Below are positions 1 through 5,915 of a stretch of 8,784 nt of DNA, one piece after another (the first letter of the stretch is position 1; the number at the start of each line of letters is the position of its first letter). The notes under the pieces were generated by a model. It had not been told where the DNA came from, searched no databases, and worked only from the letters and a program-made list of their open reading frames with translations. The stretch is from assembly GCA_900552085.1 (NCBI GenBank), contig URYB01000095.1, forward strand, positions 1 to 8,784, written 5' to 3'. The DNA comes from an uncultured Lachnobacterium sp. GTDB taxonomy: Bacteria > Bacillota > Clostridia > Lachnospirales > Lachnospiraceae. Made by a program: the position numbers and the translations under genes.

Positions 1-490
1 ATGCATCAAAATCAATCTGGAAATCGCTGGTGTGAGGCGGTACCACGACAAGCTTTGCGCCGTTGGCTTCCACAAACACACGGTACTCCGGGAAAAACGG
101 TGCGATCGTGATGAACTCATCTTCCGGTGAAGTGGTAAGTGCACGGAAACATACGGATAACGAAGCGGCGGCTCCCATGGTCAGGTAAAAGTTGTCTGCC
201 GAAAACGCAGTCTCATACGTCTTGTTCAGGTAATCTGCGATTGCCTGTCTCGTCTCGATATCTCCCTGTGCAGAAGTATATCCGTGTAAGGAAATGGAAT
301 CAAGTTTGTGTGTCAGGTCACAGATGGTCTCATTGACGCAGTCCGGTGCCGGTACAGTCGGGTTTCCGAGGGAAAAATCATAGACATTTTCCGCTCCCAC
401 AACTGCTGCACGCTGCTTACCATACTCAAATAATTCACGGATTGCCGAACGCTGACTTCCTAATTGATACATATCTTCTGCTACGAACAT
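1..490 (-). CDS. PLP-dependent aminotransferase, class I/II (N-terminal 163 residues; 3' end outside window)
   Basis: This is a partial gene that runs off the low-coordinate edge. It reads as a fold-type I pyridoxal-phosphate aminotransferase of the aspartate aminotransferase superfamily. Visible family features are SLGNPTVPAP (about residues 40-49, substrate-side segment), HGYTSAQGDIETRQAIADYL (69-88, the usual Y-x-x-x-x-G-x-x-x-L/I-R-x-A-I-A pattern), TMGAAASL (104-111, PLP phosphate-binding turn) and IAPFFPEY (129-136). The Schiff-base lysine and the C-terminal half lie outside the window, so substrate specificity cannot be assigned. The start is the ATG at 490-488, preceded by a perfect AGGAGG (499-504) at 8-nt spacing. 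It follows the GTPase gene on the same strand after a 146-nt gap, so it could be co-transcribed or have its own promoter. No convincing promoter was found. Confidence 0.9.
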   Translation of the reverse strand, partial: MFVAEDMYQLGSQRSAIRELFEYGKQRAAVVGAENVYDFSLGNPTVPAPDCVNETICDLTHKLDSISLHGYTSAQGDIETRQAIADYLNKTYETAFSADNFYLTMGAAASLSVCFRALTTSPEDEFITIAPFFPEYRVFVEANGAKLVVVPPHTSDFQIDFDA

Positions 491-533
491 TTTATTTTCC
501 TCCTCATATAATCAGGTGTTTTTATTAAAATTC

Positions 534-549
534 AAGGCTTTTCAACCTT
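534..549 (-). terminator. possible weak intrinsic terminator downstream of the GTPase-NYN gene
   Basis: On the minus strand AAGGTT-GAAA-AGCCTT can form a 6-bp stem (one G-U pair) closed by a GAAA tetraloop, followed by GAATTTTAAT. The stem is short and the U-run is broken, so it may only attenuate. The rest of the 491-636 gap is AT-rich; apart from the aminotransferase ribosome binding site (499-504) nothing else recognisable was seen in it. Confidence 0.3.
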
Positions 550-636
550 TTATATCTCCTGTTTTTCAAGTTATTTTTACAGAGAATTTCTTTTTCTTTG
601 TATTTTTTAATGATATTGTATGTAGATTCTTCAAAC

Positions 637-3396
637 TTATCGTTTCTGGCTTGCCAGATAATTTTCATACTCCAGCCGGCTCAACCGCTCGATCTCCTCC
701 CGGAGATTGTCCGCCGACATGCGCAGCGCGCCCTGACTCATGACGGTAAGCTGCTCCAGCCCGTCATTTGTCGCAACCGTGACGCGGTACTTGTGCCCGA
801 TCTCATGCACGGTGCGCTCGATAAACGCATCCGCGGTCTCATCGGTTTTCGTGTAGACCACATCCAGATTGTGGTACTTGCTTTTGGCGCCCGGATGTTC
901 CTTACGCTTGTATGCATCAAACACTACCAGCACCGGACAGCTTTTATACCCCTGATAATTGCTCAAAATATCTAAAAGCTTGTCCCTTGCGGAATCAATA
1001 TTGACACGGGAAAGTTCGTTTAAGTCTTTCCATGCAAAAATAATATTGTAACCATCCACGATCAAATATTCTTCCTGCGGCCCCTTTGCCGGATAGATCG
1101 GATTGCCTTTCTTATCATATTTTACCACATTCGGCTTCGGCGCGTCGGATTTCTTTTTCAGCCACTTGCGCCGTTCCTGATCCTCCATATCTTCTCGGCT
1201 CATGCCAAACTCGCGGGCATAAATCTGCTGCAGCTCCTGATCCAGTTCCCAGCCGGTCTTACCGGAAGACTGCTGCCGGTGCACCGGGCCAAAACTCTGC
1301 CCGTCGGTCTCATAACTGCGCCCGTCCACAGGTGTTTTGTTTTCCTCCTCCGGCACAAACTGCCGCGGCAGATGCATATAATTATCCACCTGATCCCACG
1401 GCACGATAAATCCGACACCATGCGCACAGAATACCGATCCGGTCGGATTTGCCGTATCTGCTTCACTGTCGTACCCAATTTCCGCGATCACTTCCTCACT
1501 GTTGTGACAGACATCATAGCCGGAAAGTTCCAGTGTCAGATGCCCGAGTCCACGGGTATACGCATGCACCTCACTGCTGTAGTCCTGCATCGTTGCGACC
1601 GGAACCGTGCCCTGCAGCACAGCATAGTCCATGCCGTTTCCGGTGCCAAATTCCGGCGAATCAAACTTGCCTGCACGCTGCTTTAAGTCGGTCATGGCAC
1701 GGCCGACCATCTCCTGTGGCACTTCAAGCGTAAATGCATACACCGGTTCTAACAGCACGCTTTCCGTACTCTTTAACCCCTGCCGGATCGCGCGGTAAGT
1801 TGCCTGCCGGAAATCACCACCCTCGGTATGTTTGATATGGGCGCGTCCACTTAAAATCGTGATTTTTACATCGGTGAGTGCCGATCCGGTCAGTACGCCC
1901 GGATGCTCCCTCTCCATAATATGTGTCGCGATCAGCCGCTGCCAGTTGAGGTCGAGCGCATCCTCACTGCACGCGCTCGCCACCTCGATTCCGCTGCCCG
2001 GTTCGCCCGGCTCCAGCAGGAGATGCACTTCCGCATAGTGGCGCAGTGGCTCAAAATGACCCACACCCTCCACCGGCTTTGCGATCGTCTCCTTATATAC
2101 AATGTTGCCCTGTCCAAAGACAACCACAACCCCAAAGCGCTCTTTGATCAATTGCGTCAGAACTTCGATCTGCACCTGTCCCATCATCTGCGCATGGATT
2201 TCCTGCAGCTGCTCATTCCAGAGGATATGAAGCTGTGGGTCTTCCTCCTCAAGCTGCTTTAATTTTTCCATCATCTCCACGGCATTCACTTCGTCCGGCA
2301 AATAAATCCGGTAGTTAAGCACCGGCTCGAGTACCGGCACACTGCTCTCCTGCTGCGCGCCGAGTCCCTGTCCCGGTATGGTTGTGGTAAGTCCGGTCAC
2401 GGCACAGACTTCCCCGGCCTCCACCGCCTCCGCGGTCTCAAATTTTTCTCCGGAATACAGACGGATCTGGTCGACTTTTTCCTCTAATCCATCATAGGAA
2501 ATCCGGTCTTTGACATGCAGCGTGCCTCCGGTCACTTTCAGATAGGTCAGCCGCGCGCCTTTTGCGTCTCTGCCGATTTTGTATACACGGGCTGAAAATT
2601 CGTCTTCGTACTCCGGTGCCCTGTGGTATTTTGCAAAACCTGCAAGCAGTTCTTTCACACCCTCGACTTTGAGTGCCGAGCCATAGTAGCACGGAAACAG
2701 TTCGCGCTTTGCCACCGCATGCGCCAGATGATCCTCTGCAATGCTGCCCTGCTCCATATACTCATCCAGCAGTGCTTCGCTTCCCATTGCGGCTTCCTCG
2801 AAAAATGCTTCCCCGCTGTCTTTCGTAAAATCCACACAGCCATCGGACAGTTCCGTTTTTAACTGCTGCTGCACGGCTTCTTTGTCCGCACCCGGCAGAT
2901 CCATCTTGTTGACAAATAAAAAAGTCGGGATGTTATAGTGCCGCAGGAGCCGCCAGAGTGTCCGCGTGTGTCCCTGCACACCATCGGTTCCGCTGATGAC
3001 AAGGATCGCATAGTCGAGCACCTGTAACGTGCGCTCCATCTCCGCGGAGAAATCCACATGTCCCGGAGTATCCAAAATTGTCAGACCTATTGTCTGTTCA
3101 CCATGCAAATTCTCATTTGTCGGTTGCGATTGCCGCTGAGCTCCGCGAGGGGGCACTTCCATACCAACCGACGGTTCACTGCTCAGCCGAAGCCGCGCCT
3201 GCTTGGAAAAAATCGTAATTCCACGCGCCCGCTCCTGCGCATCCGTATCCAGAAATGCATCCTGATGATCCACACGCCCCAGCGCGCGGATCTGCCCGGT
3301 GGCATATAACAGTGCCTCCGACAGTGTGGTCTTTCCGGCATCGACATGCGCCAGCAGACCGATATTTATATTTTTTGCGGGATTTTTTCTACCCAT
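637..3396 (-). CDS. TetM/EF-G-like translational GTPase fused to a C-terminal Rae1/YacP-like NYN nuclease domain
   Basis: This 919-aa protein has the EF-G/TetM layout. G-domain motifs are AHVDAGKTT (16-24), RGITI (58-62), DTPGH (109-113), NKMD (163-166) and GSAL (239-242). A domain II barrel spans about 265-345, domains III-IV about 357-540 and the EF-G C-terminal fold about 548-640. A charged linker (about 700-770) leads to an NYN domain (about 776-905) with YLIVDGYNII (D781), VVFDAYK (D827), TDETADAFIE (D852, E853, D856), VATND (D878) and SQGALRMSA, the order and spacing of Bacillus Rae1/YacP. Rae1 cleaves mRNA in the ribosomal A site, and TetM-type GTPases bind next to it, so the fusion plausibly delivers an RNase to ribosomes (inference). 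Databases tend to label such proteins tetracycline resistance. However, the domain IV loop here reads GRAHIKHTEGGDF (517-529) instead of the YSPVSTPADF of TetM, so resistance is doubtful. About 26-29 extra residues (about 74-101) interrupt the G domain. The start ATG at 3396 has AAAGGGG 8 nt upstream and overlaps the end of toxN by 31 nt. Confidence 0.9.
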   Translation of the reverse strand: MGRKNPAKNINIGLLAHVDAGKTTLSEALLYATGQIRALGRVDHQDAFLDTDAQERARGITIFSKQARLRLSSEPSVGMEVPPRGAQRQSQPTNENLHGEQTIGLTILDTPGHVDFSAEMERTLQVLDYAILVISGTDGVQGHTRTLWRLLRHYNIPTFLFVNKMDLPGADKEAVQQQLKTELSDGCVDFTKDSGEAFFEEAAMGSEALLDEYMEQGSIAEDHLAHAVAKRELFPCYYGSALKVEGVKELLAGFAKYHRAPEYEDEFSARVYKIGRDAKGARLTYLKVTGGTLHVKDRISYDGLEEKVDQIRLYSGEKFETAEAVEAGEVCAVTGLTTTIPGQGLGAQQESSVPVLEPVLNYRIYLPDEVNAVEMMEKLKQLEEEDPQLHILWNEQLQEIHAQMMGQVQIEVLTQLIKERFGVVVVFGQGNIVYKETIAKPVEGVGHFEPLRHYAEVHLLLEPGEPGSGIEVASACSEDALDLNWQRLIATHIMEREHPGVLTGSALTDVKITILSGRAHIKHTEGGDFRQATYRAIRQGLKSTESVLLEPVYAFTLEVPQEMVGRAMTDLKQRAGKFDSPEFGTGNGMDYAVLQGTVPVATMQDYSSEVHAYTRGLGHLTLELSGYDVCHNSEEVIAEIGYDSEADTANPTGSVFCAHGVGFIVPWDQVDNYMHLPRQFVPEEENKTPVDGRSYETDGQSFGPVHRQQSSGKTGWELDQELQQIYAREFGMSREDMEDQERRKWLKKKSDAPKPNVVKYDKKGNPIYPAKGPQEEYLIVDGYNIIFAWKDLNELSRVNIDSARDKLLDILSNYQGYKSCPVLVVFDAYKRKEHPGAKSKYHNLDVVYTKTDETADAFIERTVHEIGHKYRVTVATNDGLEQLTVMSQGALRMSADNLREEIERLSRLEYENYLASQKR
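3096..3179 (-). repeat. candidate in-frame palindromic insertion element inside the GTPase G domain
   Basis: The segment carries perfect 8-bp terminal inverted repeats, GTCGGTTG (3119-3126) and CAACCGAC (3165-3172), with a further inner TGCC/GGCA pairing and a CTCCGCGAG mini-hairpin. A 5-bp inverted repeat CAAAT-TCTC-ATTTG lies at 3106-3119. GTTCAC occurs at 3096-3101 and again at 3174-3179, exactly 78 nt (26 codons) apart, as a target duplication would. The encoded peptide (SVGMEVPPRGAQRQSQP and following) is polar and Pro/Gln/Arg-rich. It sits where TetM has only about 17 residues between RGITI and DTPGH, against 46 here. A mobile origin is inferred; no second copy is present in this window. 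Confidence 0.5.
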
Positions 3397-3899
3397 AAAA
3401 AAAGCCCCTTTCCATGTATAAATTGTGTATACACTTGTTCTAAAATTTTCAAATTACAACAACGTTCTTTTATTCGCTTATCAAACGTTGTCAAGTTCTC
3501 ATCTTCGGTCATAACAAGTTCTCTTAATCTTGTAGCTGTTTTTATAATCTCCTCACTGTCAGCCTTTATAGCGCGATATTGATTTTGTAACAGACGTCTA
3601 TACTTCTGATCTGACTCATTATCAATATCAATCAGTTTTAATGCGCAATCAGGAACCGGAATCATGTTATTGAAATTAATCGCCCCATACTCCCCTCCCT
3701 GAATCTTTCTAAAATCTTTTCCATTCTTCATTTTGCGATATTTCGCTTTGGGTGACGTGAACGGAGCATAATATTTCATTTTCTCAATTTCAATAACTAC
3801 TCCAACATAAGGACGACTTTCCTGTTTATTTTTGGACACTTTCGAATCAAATGTTCGCAAAAAATTTATGTATTCATCAACTATATTATAAAATTTCAT
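3366..3899 (-). CDS. toxN: ToxN/AbiQ-family type III toxin endoribonuclease
   Basis: This 177-aa protein matches the ToxN/AbiQ family, sequence-specific endoribonucleases that are held inactive by a repeat RNA and act in abortive phage defence and plasmid maintenance. Family hallmarks are the N-terminal MKFYNIVDEYINFLR (1-15), YVGVVIEIEKMKYYAPFTSPK (31-51, holding the conserved T48-S49-x-K51 active-site region), YGAINFNNMIPVP (71-83), KADSEEIIKTATRL (112-125) and RCCNLKILE (146-154). Length agrees with the roughly 170-180 aa of characterised members. An upstream in-frame ATG at 3977 exists, but 3899 is chosen because AAAGGAGA (3903-3910) precedes it and homology starts there; the longer frame would run through the terminator and repeat 3. 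The gene sits directly after the repeat RNA and its terminator, the standard type III order. Its last 10 codons overlap the start of the GTPase gene, so the C-terminal tail GLFLWVEKIPQKI is partly encoded by that gene's leader and start. The region is more AT-rich than its neighbours. Confidence 0.93.
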   Translation of the reverse strand: MKFYNIVDEYINFLRTFDSKVSKNKQESRPYVGVVIEIEKMKYYAPFTSPKAKYRKMKNGKDFRKIQGGEYGAINFNNMIPVPDCALKLIDIDNESDQKYRRLLQNQYRAIKADSEEIIKTATRLRELVMTEDENLTTFDKRIKERCCNLKILEQVYTQFIHGKGLFLWVEKIPQKI

Positions 3900-3902
3900 G
3901 TT

Positions 3903-3910
3903 TCTCCTTT
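3903..3910 (-). promoter_or_regulatory. ribosome binding site of toxN
   Basis: AAAGGAGA lies 3 nt before the ATG at 3899-3897 (4-nt spacing from the AGGAG core). It falls between the terminator U-run and the start codon, and it fixes the start at 3899 rather than the upstream in-frame ATG at 3977. Confidence 0.8.
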
Positions 3911-3913
3911 GGT

Positions 3914-3944
3914 AAAAAAGAAGAGGACGATTTCTCGCCCTCCC
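3914..3944 (-). terminator. intrinsic terminator between the antitoxin RNA repeats and toxN
   Basis: On the minus strand GAGGGCGA-GAAA-TCGTCCTC forms an 8-bp stem (one G-U pair; arms 3935-3942 and 3923-3930) with a GAAA tetraloop. It is followed by TTC and six T (3914-3919). In type III systems the terminator at this place lets most transcripts stop after the antitoxin while a minority read through into the toxin, keeping the antitoxin in excess. The terminator is seen in the sequence; its role is transferred from the family. Confidence 0.9.
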
Positions 3945-4055
3945 GTTTTCGGTTCCCTCTTTTTGGTGGGGACTCACCAGCTTTTTCCAGTTCTCTCTTT
4001 TGGGTGGAGACTCACCGCTTTTTTGGGTTCCCTCTTTTGGTGGGGACTCACCAGC
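3945..4055 (-). repeat. three tandem 37-nt repeats of the antitoxin RNA
   Basis: The units are 4019-4055 (R1), 3982-4018 (R2) and 3945-3981 (R3), each exactly 37 nt with no spacer. Each starts GCTGGTGAG or GCGGTGAG and ends in an A-run. R1 and R3 are nearly identical. R2 differs at several places, including the compensating pair at 4008 and 3994. Three near-complete units of this length fit the type III antitoxins, where roughly 2-6 repeats of about 34-40 nt are usual. Confidence 0.95.
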
Positions 4056-4084
4056 TTTTAAGAATTAACTTCTTTCTTTACTTT

Positions 4085-4113
4085 ATTATAAGCAACTCCA
4101 GAAATTTTAACAA
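4085..4113 (-). promoter_or_regulatory. sigma-A type promoter of the toxI-toxN locus
   Basis: The -35 box is TTGTTA (4108-4113), the spacer is exactly 17 nt and the -10 box is a perfect TATAAT (4085-4090). Transcription is predicted to start near 4078, about 23 nt before repeat 1. The -35 box begins only 22 nt after the stop codon of the lipoprotein gene, and no terminator is visible in between. The interval 4056-4135 holds nothing else that I recognise. Confidence 0.85.
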
Positions 4114-4135
4114 CCCTTTTTTGTAAATCTTTCTT

Positions 4136-4780
4136 TTAAACTTTTTCCAGCAGATAATATTCACTGTCAAAATAGAGGATAACCGTATGACTCTCACTCG
4201 ATATCATAATATCCACAGAAGGCCACGACTGGGTAGGATCATTTTTATTGACTCCTTCGATATTTACATCCTGAAGGGATTCATTGACGATCATGTCATA
4301 AACTTTTGTCCCCTTTTCGACGGAGTCACTTATATCATATATGGCATACATTTCTTTGATACTGCTCACACGGTAGACCGGATCTGAAAGTTCACATTGA
4401 TATCGTTCATAATTTTCAATTCCTTCACTGGAAAATGTGTGCTCATTGATCACAATATGATCGCCTATGATATCATGTCCGCCCGGATAAATCGCGTAAT
4501 CATTCTGAACCTTTGTAAAACCAAGAAATTTGCTGACTTTCCACTCTCCAAATAAAATTTCCCTGATTTTTTCCTGTGTATAGGTTGTATCGATATATTC
4601 CGTATCATTTTCCTCTGTGGAATCCAAAGCTTCGGTTGTCTCTGTATCTGCCGCTTCTGTCTGCATCGTTTGGGCACTTTGTGCCTGGCTCTCCTCTGTG
4701 ACTGTATCGTGTATTTGCGCACAGCCGGTCATCAAACACAAACATGCCACCAGACTTACTGCCAAAATTTTTCTTTTCAT
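4136..4780 (-). CDS. predicted lipoprotein of unknown function, third gene of the blaI-blaR1-like operon
   Basis: This 214-aa protein is not assigned to a named family. It starts with a lipoprotein signal peptide, MKRKILAVSLVACLCLMTGC, with lipobox LMTGC and the lipidated Cys at residue 20. A linker rich in Ser, Thr, Glu and Gln follows (about 21-70). A globular C-terminal domain begins near YTQEKIREILFGEWKVSKFLG. Its LFGEWKVS start resembles small lipocalin-like or beta-barrel domains of clostridial lipoproteins, but this is only an impression. The start at 4780 is chosen over the adjacent ATG at 4783 because GGAGG (4787-4791) gives a 6-nt spacing; longer in-frame starts up to 4873 would lie inside the preceding gene. 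It follows the BlaR1-like fragment by 16 nt, with its ribosome binding site just after that stop codon, so the two are almost certainly co-transcribed. It may be the outer partner or target of the BlaR1-like sensor (inference). Confidence 0.8.
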   Translation of the reverse strand: MKRKILAVSLVACLCLMTGCAQIHDTVTEESQAQSAQTMQTEAADTETTEALDSTEENDTEYIDTTYTQEKIREILFGEWKVSKFLGFTKVQNDYAIYPGGHDIIGDHIVINEHTFSSEGIENYERYQCELSDPVYRVSSIKEMYAIYDISDSVEKGTKVYDMIVNESLQDVNIEGVNKNDPTQSWPSVDIMISSESHTVILYFDSEYYLLEKV

Positions 4781-4786
4781 CATACG

Positions 4787-4791
4787 CCTCC
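4787..4791 (-). promoter_or_regulatory. ribosome binding site deciding the lipoprotein start
   Basis: GGAGG is followed by CGT ATG ATG on the minus strand. Spacing is 3 nt to the first ATG (4783) and 6 nt to the second (4780), which favours the second. The site lies 5 nt after the stop codon of the BlaR1-like frame (4797-4799). Confidence 0.65.
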
Positions 4792-4796
4792 ATGTT

Positions 4797-5915
4797 TCAG
4801 CCTGCATTGATCGCATAAATTCCAAGCGTTCCATTTTTATCCTGATCAATCCATACATTTTGTCCCTGCCCACCGATTTCCAGCATCACTCCCATATAAT
4901 TGTAAAATGGATAGCTGCCCACAAAAATTTCTTTGACATTCTCTTTGAAATGATTTGTGCTCATCAGGGTATCATATGTCTCCATCATTTCTTTTTCATT
5001 ACTAACCGTTACACTGCCAGCTTCATAATTAATTTTCACTGGATAATCCATCAGCTTCGCAAATGCCTCTTTATCATCCACGCCGCCATATTCCCCCATT
5101 CCAACATAATAATCTTCTTCCTCTTCTTTTGTCTCAAAGATTGTCCCCATACGTTCAAACAAATCATTTGCTTCTATTTTTTCCCCGTCAATGATTCCCT
5201 GTACACTGATATAAGAATACTCCCCCTTTGATGCGTAACCTTCCAACAGACTGCCGTCCTCACTTTTTACCATAAACCAGCCTGTATTTTCTCCTATTGC
5301 CCCCTGTAACTTCTTTTGGATCGTTCCATCTGCTGATTGGACATGCGCGGTCAGATCCTTTCCATTTCTCGTAAGCAATACCTGCACTCTCTGATTCTGT
5401 ATTGTTTTTCCATCAAATACCATGTGCATTTTATCTGATAGAACGCGATTCAATTGTCTGCCCGCCTCCATATTCACCGGATGTATTTCTGCTTCCATCC
5501 CATTTACATCTTTTGGATTTGTCAAAAAACAGACGCTTACAACAACGCATACCAGAAGTGAAATTGCAATTTTCCCTCTGCCCGGCTTCTGGTAACTTAA
5601 CACATTTTTTATACGCGGCTTAACGCCGAGCCCTCCGAACGCAAGTGGTCCTGCCAGTCTGCGGCTTCTGCCACTGCCACATAAAGGAAGTGCCTGTGCA
5701 TATTCCTTCCGCTCTGCAAATGACAGATTCCCGATAACACATTCATCACAGGCATACTCAATATCTCTGGCAAAAATCCAATAGGCAATCCACATCAATG
5801 GCTGAAACCAGTAGATCACAAGCAGCACATAACCGATTACTTTCCACCAGTGGTCTCCGCGTTTCTGATGTGCCCGCTCATGTCTGATTACATATCGCTT
5901 CGTCTCCGCATTCAT
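4797..5915 (-). pseudogene. BlaR1/MecR1-like M56 peptidase, C-terminal fragment of a broken sensor gene
   Basis: As an ATG-started frame this gives 372 aa. The frame stays open up to 5996 and upstream of the ATG encodes FLWGLFHPRIYLPSG, the segment that normally precedes the zinc site in BlaR1 proteins, so the ATG at 5915 is not a genuine start. No Shine-Dalgarno sequence precedes it. Visible are the zinc motif HERAH (HExxH, residues 12-16), a membrane helix (about 24-48), EYACDE (53-58, third-ligand region), LAGPLAFGGLGVKPRIKNVL (87-106), another helix (about 115-131) ending in CFLTNP, and an extracytoplasmic domain (about 135-372). That domain shows no penicillin-binding SxxK motif, so the signal need not be a beta-lactam. 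BlaR1 proteins cleave or inactivate the partner BlaI repressor after sensing. Between this fragment and the N-terminal one the third membrane helix and the start of the protease domain are missing, with a frame change, so function is probably lost. Confidence 0.8.

Larger units (their letters stand above)
3914..4078 (-). ncRNA. toxI: ToxI-type RNA antitoxin of the type III toxin-antitoxin system
   Basis: Predicted transcript of about 165 nt from a TATAAT promoter to the terminator before toxN. It comprises a leader of about 23 nt, three 37-nt repeats and the terminator hairpin. In the ToxIN family the toxin cuts its own repeat RNA into single units that fold as pseudoknots and bind toxin in a ring. 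Here each unit can form stem 1 (UGGUG with CACCA in repeats 1 and 3; GGUG with CACC in repeat 2). Its loop UCCC can pair with the downstream GGGA. In repeat 2 the loop is UCUC and the partner GAGA, so pairing is preserved by two compensating changes. A-runs at the unit borders (AAAAAA, AAAAA, AAAA) are the likely ToxN cut sites (inference from the A-rich sites of known members). The 5' end is estimated from the -10 box. Confidence 0.88.

Noticed and set aside
491..636. Promoter for the aminotransferase gene
   Set aside because: Several AT-rich hexamers occur, but none combine acceptable -35 and -10 boxes with a 16-18 nt spacer and room for a leader before the ribosome binding site.
3425..3434. 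GTGTATACAC perfect 10-bp palindrome as an operator for the GTPase gene
   Set aside because: It lies inside toxN coding sequence. A possible TTGAAA/TATACA pair around it has only a 15-nt spacer, so the evidence is too weak to list as a regulatory site.
3900..3977. Longer toxN frame starting at ATG 3977 (26 extra residues)
   Set aside because: It would be translated from the terminator hairpin and the third antitoxin repeat, has no family similarity, and the ATG at 3899 has a good Shine-Dalgarno.
3945..4055. Repeats as a CRISPR array
   Set aside because: The three units are directly abutting with no spacers between them, and no cas genes are present. The position before a ToxN-like gene explains them better.
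3851..4126. Plus-strand frame across the repeat region (91 aa)
   Set aside because: It is a repetitive translation of the antitoxin repeats on the opposite strand, without a ribosome binding site or recognisable domain.
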